A stretch of 9,784 nt of DNA from Blastocatellia bacterium. GTDB taxonomy: Bacteria > Acidobacteriota > Blastocatellia > Pyrinomonadales > Pyrinomonadaceae. Both the position numbers and the translations under genes were made by a program. Where the stretch lies: the NCBI GenBank assembly GCA_013695495.1, contig JACDAK010000206.1, positions 1 through 9,784 on the forward strand, in the 5' to 3' direction. Below the pieces are notes generated by a model. That model ran no database searches, was not told the DNA's origin, and saw nothing but the letters and a program-made list of their open reading frames with translations. Below, piece after piece: positions 6,440 to 9,784 of the stretch (the stretch's first letter is position 1; the number at the start of each line of letters is the position of its first letter).

Positions 6440-7177
6440 CTAATCGATTGCAAAGCTGACGTTCACGACGGCTGTCATGTCTTTTTCGATGGTCGAGGTG
6501 TCGTAAACGCCGTAATCTGACACCTCGGTCGAGTCGGCCGCTGTGATCTGCATTACGCCCATGCGAGCGGAGCGGACGGAGCCGATCGAATTGCCTGTGC
6601 TTGAGGCGATTCGCTCGGCTCTTTCTTTTGCGTCCTTGGCGGCCTCGCCGAGCATTTCGACCTTCAGATCCCCGATGGCGTTGTAATAGTATTGCGGAGC
6701 TTTCGATTCGACGAGGATCCCTTGATTGATGAGCTCGGTCGCCTCGCGGGCGATCTGCGCGATCTTTTGCACATCGGCCGAGCGAACCTCGATCTGCTGG
6801 GTCAATACGTAGCCTGTTATCTCTCCGGTTTCGTTGTACTCGGAGTCACGGCGTTTGAGCGTCGACGTTGAGATGGACGAGATGGTCATCTGTTCTTCGG
6901 CAATGCCTTTTGAAAGGAGATATTGCTTTATGCGCGGAATGCTGGAGGCAAGTTCCTGGTAGGCGGCACTAAGCTCCGCCGACTGCGCAGAGACTCCGGC
7001 TGTCCATACGACGAGGTCCGAAGTGATGCGGCGCTTTGCAGAACCCGTCACGGTAATTGCCTCATCGCCTTTGCGGGCTGTTGAAAAGAACCAGCCGAAG
7101 ATCGTTGCCGACAACACTAAACCGATCGCCAATGCCACGCCGCCATTAAACCAATATTTGCTTGTTGCGACTTCCAT
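6440..7177 (-). CDS. Membrane-anchored SIMPL (DUF541) domain protein
   Basis: 245 residues from the ATG at 7177 (MEVATSKYW). The start is set by GGAGG at 7184-7188, 6 bases upstream; the in-frame ATG two codons earlier abuts that site and is unlikely. Residues 12-32 are one hydrophobic anchor (GGVALAIGLVLSATIFGWF). The SIMPL domain follows: ITVTGSAKRRI near 41-51, the alternating central strands with TGYVLTQQIEV (121-131), EATELINQGI (145-154), the KDAKERAERIA helix (181-191) and a terminal AVVNVSFAID strand. The family is periplasmic or surface-exposed and its biochemical role is poorly known; E. coli YggE, a member, is linked to oxidative stress tolerance. It is convergent with the cupredoxin-barrel gene and divergent from ybaB. 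Confidence 0.88.
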   Translation of the reverse strand: MEVATSKYWFNGGVALAIGLVLSATIFGWFFSTARKGDEAITVTGSAKRRITSDLVVWTAGVSAQSAELSAAYQELASSIPRIKQYLLSKGIAEEQMTISSISTSTLKRRDSEYNETGEITGYVLTQQIEVRSADVQKIAQIAREATELINQGILVESKAPQYYYNAIGDLKVEMLGEAAKDAKERAERIASSTGNSIGSVRSARMGVMQITAADSTEVSDYGVYDTSTIEKDMTAVVNVSFAID

Positions 7178-7208
7178 GGTCATCCTCCGAAACTGTTTTG
7201 CCATCAAC

Positions 7209-7236
7209 ATAATACGCCGAATTTTCTGTTTGCCAA
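7209..7236 (-). promoter_or_regulatory. Promoter of the SIMPL gene
   Basis: On the minus strand TTGGCA (7231-7236) and TATTAT (7209-7214) each match 5 of 6 consensus positions with a 16-base spacer. Transcription would start near 7202, leaving about 25 bases of leader that includes the GGAGG site. Confidence 0.6.
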
Positions 7237-7249
7237 GCGCAATTTGCGC
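7237..7249. promoter_or_regulatory. Palindrome GCGCAATTTGCGC next to the SIMPL -35 box
   Basis: Six-base arms (GCGCAA and TTGCGC) flank one central T. The site directly abuts the -35 box of the SIMPL promoter and lies in the shared divergent region with ybaB, so it is a candidate operator. The regulator is unknown. Confidence 0.4.
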
Positions 7250-7273
7250 ACATCTGCAAAAAAGGGGACGAGT

Positions 7274-7302
7274 TTGCAAATGAGTGTCGCGAAAGTTACG
7301 AT
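7274..7302 (+). promoter_or_regulatory. Candidate promoter of ybaB-recR
   Basis: TTGCAA (7274-7279) and TACGAT (7297-7302) have a 17-base spacer and match 4 of 6 positions each. The predicted start of transcription near 7309 supports translation from the ATG at 7331 over the upstream ATG at 7280. Confidence 0.35.
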
Positions 7303-7330
7303 TAAGTTTCCAAAACAGAGAGGCAAATAT

Positions 7331-7636
7331 ATGAAATTACCAGGTGGATTTGACATAAATTCGATGATGCAGCAGGCCCAGCAAATGCAGGAAAAGATGG
7401 GCAAGGAAATGAAAGAAACCGTCGTGGACGCGACAGCCGGCGGCGGCGCCGTAACCGTCAAGATGCGGGGTGACTTCGAAGTGATCGAAGTAAAGATCTC
7501 GCCCGATCTCGTAAAGGACGGCGACGTCGAGATGATTCAGGACCTGACCGTCGCTGCCCTAAACGAAGCACATCGCAAAGTCGAAGAATCGCTCAAAGGC
7601 AAGCTCGGCGGCATGCTCCCTCCGGGAATGATGTAG
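7331..7636 (+). CDS. ybaB: YbaB/EbfC family nucleoid-associated protein
   Basis: 101 residues, close to the usual 100-110 for the family. The protein begins MKLPGGFDINSMMQQAQQMQ, the typical amphipathic first helix, followed by the three-stranded core (GGGAVTVKMRGDFEVIEVKISPDLV), the helix DLTVAALNEAHRKVEES and a Met/Gly-rich C-terminal tail (GGMLPPGMM). Family members form dimers that bind DNA and are often encoded just before recR. The start is the ATG at 7331, preceded by GAGAGG at 7318-7323 with 7 bases of spacing. An in-frame extension back to 7244 or 7280 is possible but adds basic residues unlike the family. recR follows after 94 bases. Confidence 0.93.
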   Translation: MKLPGGFDINSMMQQAQQMQEKMGKEMKETVVDATAGGGAVTVKMRGDFEVIEVKISPDLVKDGDVEMIQDLTVAALNEAHRKVEESLKGKLGGMLPPGMM

Positions 7637-7704
7637 TCCGAATGTGGAGTCGAATTCTGGTTTAGAGTGACGCCTTTTGGCGGCGTTCTGACGAATGCGA
7701 GAAG

Positions 7705-7717
7705 CCGGCTAAGCCGG
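7705..7717 (+). promoter_or_regulatory. Small hairpin at the recR translation start region
   Basis: CCGGC and GCCGG pair around TAA, ending 13 bases before the recR ATG. The second arm runs into GGAA (7716-7719), the only weak ribosome binding site candidate, so the fold could mask it. A second short stem, CGCC-TTTT-GGCG, lies at 7671-7682. Neither has a terminator U-tract. Confidence 0.3.
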
Positions 7718-7730
7718 AACTCTGAACATA

Positions 7731-8345
7731 ATGCTTGATTATTCTGAACCGGTAGCCCGACTTATTGACGAGTTCAAACGCCTGCCGGGTATCGGGCACA
7801 AATCGGCTCAGCGGTTGGCGTTCTATATTCTTCGCAGGCCGCAGGCCGAGGTCGACAATTTTGTTCGCGCGCTAACCGAAGTTAAGGAAAAGATCGTTTT
7901 CTGCCGCATTTGCAACAACCTCACCGACGTTGACCCTTGTCTTTATTGTTCAAATCCCAAACGCGACAGATCAATAATCTGCATTATCGAAGAGCCGTAT
8001 AACCTTGTAGCGGTCGAGAAAACTCGGTCATATCGCGGGCTATATCACATTCTGCATGGCTCACTATCGCCGATGCGCGGGATCGGGCCCGACGAATTGA
8101 TGCTGCCCAATCTGCTTCCGCGTCTGATGCCGGAAAATAACGAAGGCGTGGAGGTTCAGGAGGTGCTGGTTGCGACCAACCCAACCACGGAGGGCGAGGC
8201 GACGGCGAACTACATTTCACGGCTGCTCAAACCGCTCGGCGTGCGGGTGACGCGACTTGCAATGGGCATGCCCGTCGGCTCTGACCTCGAATACGTTGAC
8301 GAAGTGACGATGGACAAGGCTCTTGCCAACCGGCACGAGATCTGA
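7731..8345 (+). CDS. recR: Recombination mediator protein RecR
   Basis: 204 residues, the normal length (about 200). The order is complete: N-terminal helix and helix-hairpin-helix LPGIGHKSAQRLA (18-30), a C4 zinc finger with Cys58, Cys61, Cys70 and Cys73, then a Toprim domain with IIEEPYNL (85-92), SLSPMRGIGP (111-120) and ATNPTTEGEATANYI (148-162), and the C-terminal GMPVGSDLEYVD segment. With RecO, and RecF in many species, it loads RecA onto SSB-coated single-stranded DNA during gap repair. It follows ybaB, as in many bacteria. The Shine-Dalgarno is weak and the acyltransferase gene begins 12 bases after the stop, suggesting one transcript. Confidence 0.97.
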   Translation: MLDYSEPVARLIDEFKRLPGIGHKSAQRLAFYILRRPQAEVDNFVRALTEVKEKIVFCRICNNLTDVDPCLYCSNPKRDRSIICIIEEPYNLVAVEKTRSYRGLYHILHGSLSPMRGIGPDELMLPNLLPRLMPENNEGVEVQEVLVATNPTTEGEATANYISRLLKPLGVRVTRLAMGMPVGSDLEYVDEVTMDKALANRHEI

Positions 8346-8357
8346 TCGGGCTATCCT

Positions 8358-9743
8358 ATGGCAGGACAGACCAGACAGCTACGATTTTCCGACGCTGTTT
8401 TTAACCGCCGCGGGAACCTCGTTTTCCGGGCGATGCTGCTGGTTTTCGGCACGGCACTCAAATTTTTTTTCCGCCGCATCGAGACAGTTAATTCCGAAGT
8501 CGTGCCCGAAGGCACCGGCGTGGTGTTCGTCCTCAACCACCCAAACGGGCTGATCGACCCCGCATTGATCTTCTTCGCGCTCCCGCGACGCATCTCGTTC
8601 CTCGCAAAATCTACGCTCTTTAACGTCCCGGTTCTCTCTTACCTTGTGAAGTCGGCGGACGCGCTGCCTATTTATCGACGAGTAGATGCCGGAGCCGATG
8701 TTTCAAAAAATTTGTCGACCTTCGATGCCGCGCGAGACCTGCTGCGTCGGGGCGGATCGATCGCGTTGTTTCCCGAGGGGATCTCGCACAACTCACCGAA
8801 ACTCCTGCCTGCAAAGACAGGAGCTGCGCGGATAGCCCTCGGTGCGGCGTCAAAGCATGAGGACGGGCGGGTTGACGTAAAGATCGTTCCGGTTGGACTG
8901 TTCTATACGAGCAAAACGACGTTTCGCAGCGAAGCGCTGATCCATTTCGGAGAGCCTTTCGCTGTAAAGGCCATCGAACTGGAGCACGATGGTGAGGTGC
9001 CCAAAGACGAGGTCAAAGAGCTTACTGATCAAATCGAAGCCGCGCTTCGTGACGTGACCCTAAATGCAGAAACGGAAGCCGAACTGCAAACCGCACGAAT
9101 AGCCGAACGGATATTTGCCGCCGACAGCGACGTAATCGATTTGAGTCAGAGATTGCTGTTCCTGAAGAATTATGTGGAGGATGCCGAAAACGGAAAGCCG
9201 GATGGGCAAACCCGCGACCTGAACGTTCGAATAGCTCTGTTCGGGGAGAAGGTGAGTTACTTTGGGATAGAGCCCGAGCATCTTTCGCTTGCAAGGCTTA
9301 CGCCGACACTCGTTGCGCGTCAGGCGTTTCTGCAGTCGTGGGTATTGTTGCTGCTGCTTCCGGTCACGATCGTGGGAACGCTAATTCACTTTCCTGCATA
9401 TCAGGCCTGTAAGATACTGGCGGCAATCTATTCCCGCCACGGGGCAGACGATATCGCATCGACGGTAAAAGTGCTTGCTGGTGTCGTGTTTATGCCGTTG
9501 ACATGGCTTGTGATCGCAGGCGTGGTATATCACTTCATCGGTTGGCAGGCCGCGCTGATATCGCTGCCGCTGTCATTTCTGAGCGGCTATTCGGCACTTT
9601 ATTCGCTTGAAGAGATCGCGGAACTTAGCGGGTGGGGGAAAGCTATCTGGCTATATTTCCTTTCGCGTGACAAGTTTCTGAGGTTATTCGCCGAGCGGCG
9701 AGCACTGCTCGATGAAATCCGCTCGGCGGCCGAAGCTGCTTAA
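8358..9743 (+). CDS. PlsC-like glycerolipid acyltransferase with C-terminal membrane domain
   Basis: 461 residues. The N-terminal half is an LPLAT-type acyltransferase: block I NHPNGLID (60-67), with the catalytic His61 and Asp67; block II ALPIYRR (102-108); block III FPEGISH (138-144); and block IV IVPVGLFY (176-183). The His-Asp spacing is HX5D, not the HX4D of E. coli PlsB/PlsC. To my knowledge it resembles the yeast Gat/Sct1 and related bacterial branch. Residues about 205-320 are a charged, largely helical insert. Then come three probable membrane segments (about 327-345, 370-392 and 396-416) and a charged tail. The usual reaction is acyl transfer to a glycerol-phosphate or lysolipid in phospholipid synthesis; the exact substrate is unknown. 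No good Shine-Dalgarno is seen, so translation may be coupled to recR. Confidence 0.85.
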   Translation: MAGQTRQLRFSDAVFNRRGNLVFRAMLLVFGTALKFFFRRIETVNSEVVPEGTGVVFVLNHPNGLIDPALIFFALPRRISFLAKSTLFNVPVLSYLVKSADALPIYRRVDAGADVSKNLSTFDAARDLLRRGGSIALFPEGISHNSPKLLPAKTGAARIALGAASKHEDGRVDVKIVPVGLFYTSKTTFRSEALIHFGEPFAVKAIELEHDGEVPKDEVKELTDQIEAALRDVTLNAETEAELQTARIAERIFAADSDVIDLSQRLLFLKNYVEDAENGKPDGQTRDLNVRIALFGEKVSYFGIEPEHLSLARLTPTLVARQAFLQSWVLLLLLPVTIVGTLIHFPAYQACKILAAIYSRHGADDIASTVKVLAGVVFMPLTWLVIAGVVYHFIGWQAALISLPLSFLSGYSALYSLEEIAELSGWGKAIWLYFLSRDKFLRLFAERRALLDEIRSAAEAA

Positions 9744-9784
9744 AAGCGTACCTTTTCTCGTTCTACATCGGATGCGTTTCGCGA

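Noticed and set aside
7178..7279. N-terminal extension of the SIMPL protein to 7279
   Set aside because: It would start upstream of the predicted transcription start and overlap the promoter. GGAGG at 7184-7188 points to the ATG at 7177.
7244..7330. N-terminal extension of ybaB from ATG 7244 or 7280
   Set aside because: The extension is basic and unlike the family, and the ribosome binding site and promoter position both favour 7331.
9744..9784. Possible terminator after the acyltransferase
   Set aside because: The last 41 bases show no stem-loop with a following T-run, and the window ends too soon to judge.

Overview
The window looks like chromosomal DNA of a free-living Gram-negative bacterium. 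It is moderately GC-rich, uses plain GGAGG ribosome binding sites in several places, and encodes an outer-membrane barrel protein. My best guess is an Acidobacteriota member of the Blastocatellia/Pyrinomonas type. This rests on the N-terminal four-cysteine leader seen in the ankyrin protein, which I associate with Acidobacteria, Bacteroidetes and a few other phyla, and on the Ser/Pro/Thr-rich linkers. It is an inference from style, not a database match. I see no tRNA, rRNA, CRISPR array, insertion sequence or prophage gene.

Layout. Bases 1-1292 (minus) hold most of a membrane or secreted ankyrin-repeat protein whose C-terminus runs off the left edge. About 205 bases without a gene follow (1293-1497), with a 9-bp inverted repeat that looks like an operator and a GC-rich hairpin. 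A 39-residue membrane microprotein (1498-1617, minus) sits directly behind a UvrD/PcrA-type helicase (1664-3748, minus). Divergent from the helicase is a two-gene, probably copper-related unit on the plus strand: a small Cys/His-rich exported protein (3863-4297), then a 671-residue protein (4418-6433) that joins a blue-copper (cupredoxin) domain, a histidine-rich repeat linker and an outer-membrane-type beta-barrel. A membrane-anchored SIMPL (DUF541) protein converges on it with 6 bases between the stop codons. The right end is a co-directional housekeeping set: ybaB (nucleoid-associated protein), recR (recombination mediator) and a PlsC-like acyltransferase with three C-terminal membrane segments.

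How the genes fit together. UvrD, YbaB and RecR belong to DNA repair and recombination, and the ybaB-recR order is widely conserved in bacteria. The metal pair is the accessory and most unusual part. Every element of it (possible N-terminal His after signal cleavage, full type-1 copper ligand set, 15-His linker, Met/His-rich barrel segments, Cys-rich partner) points to capture or handling of copper at the cell envelope. The specific job (detoxification, export, import or electron transfer) cannot be decided from sequence alone.
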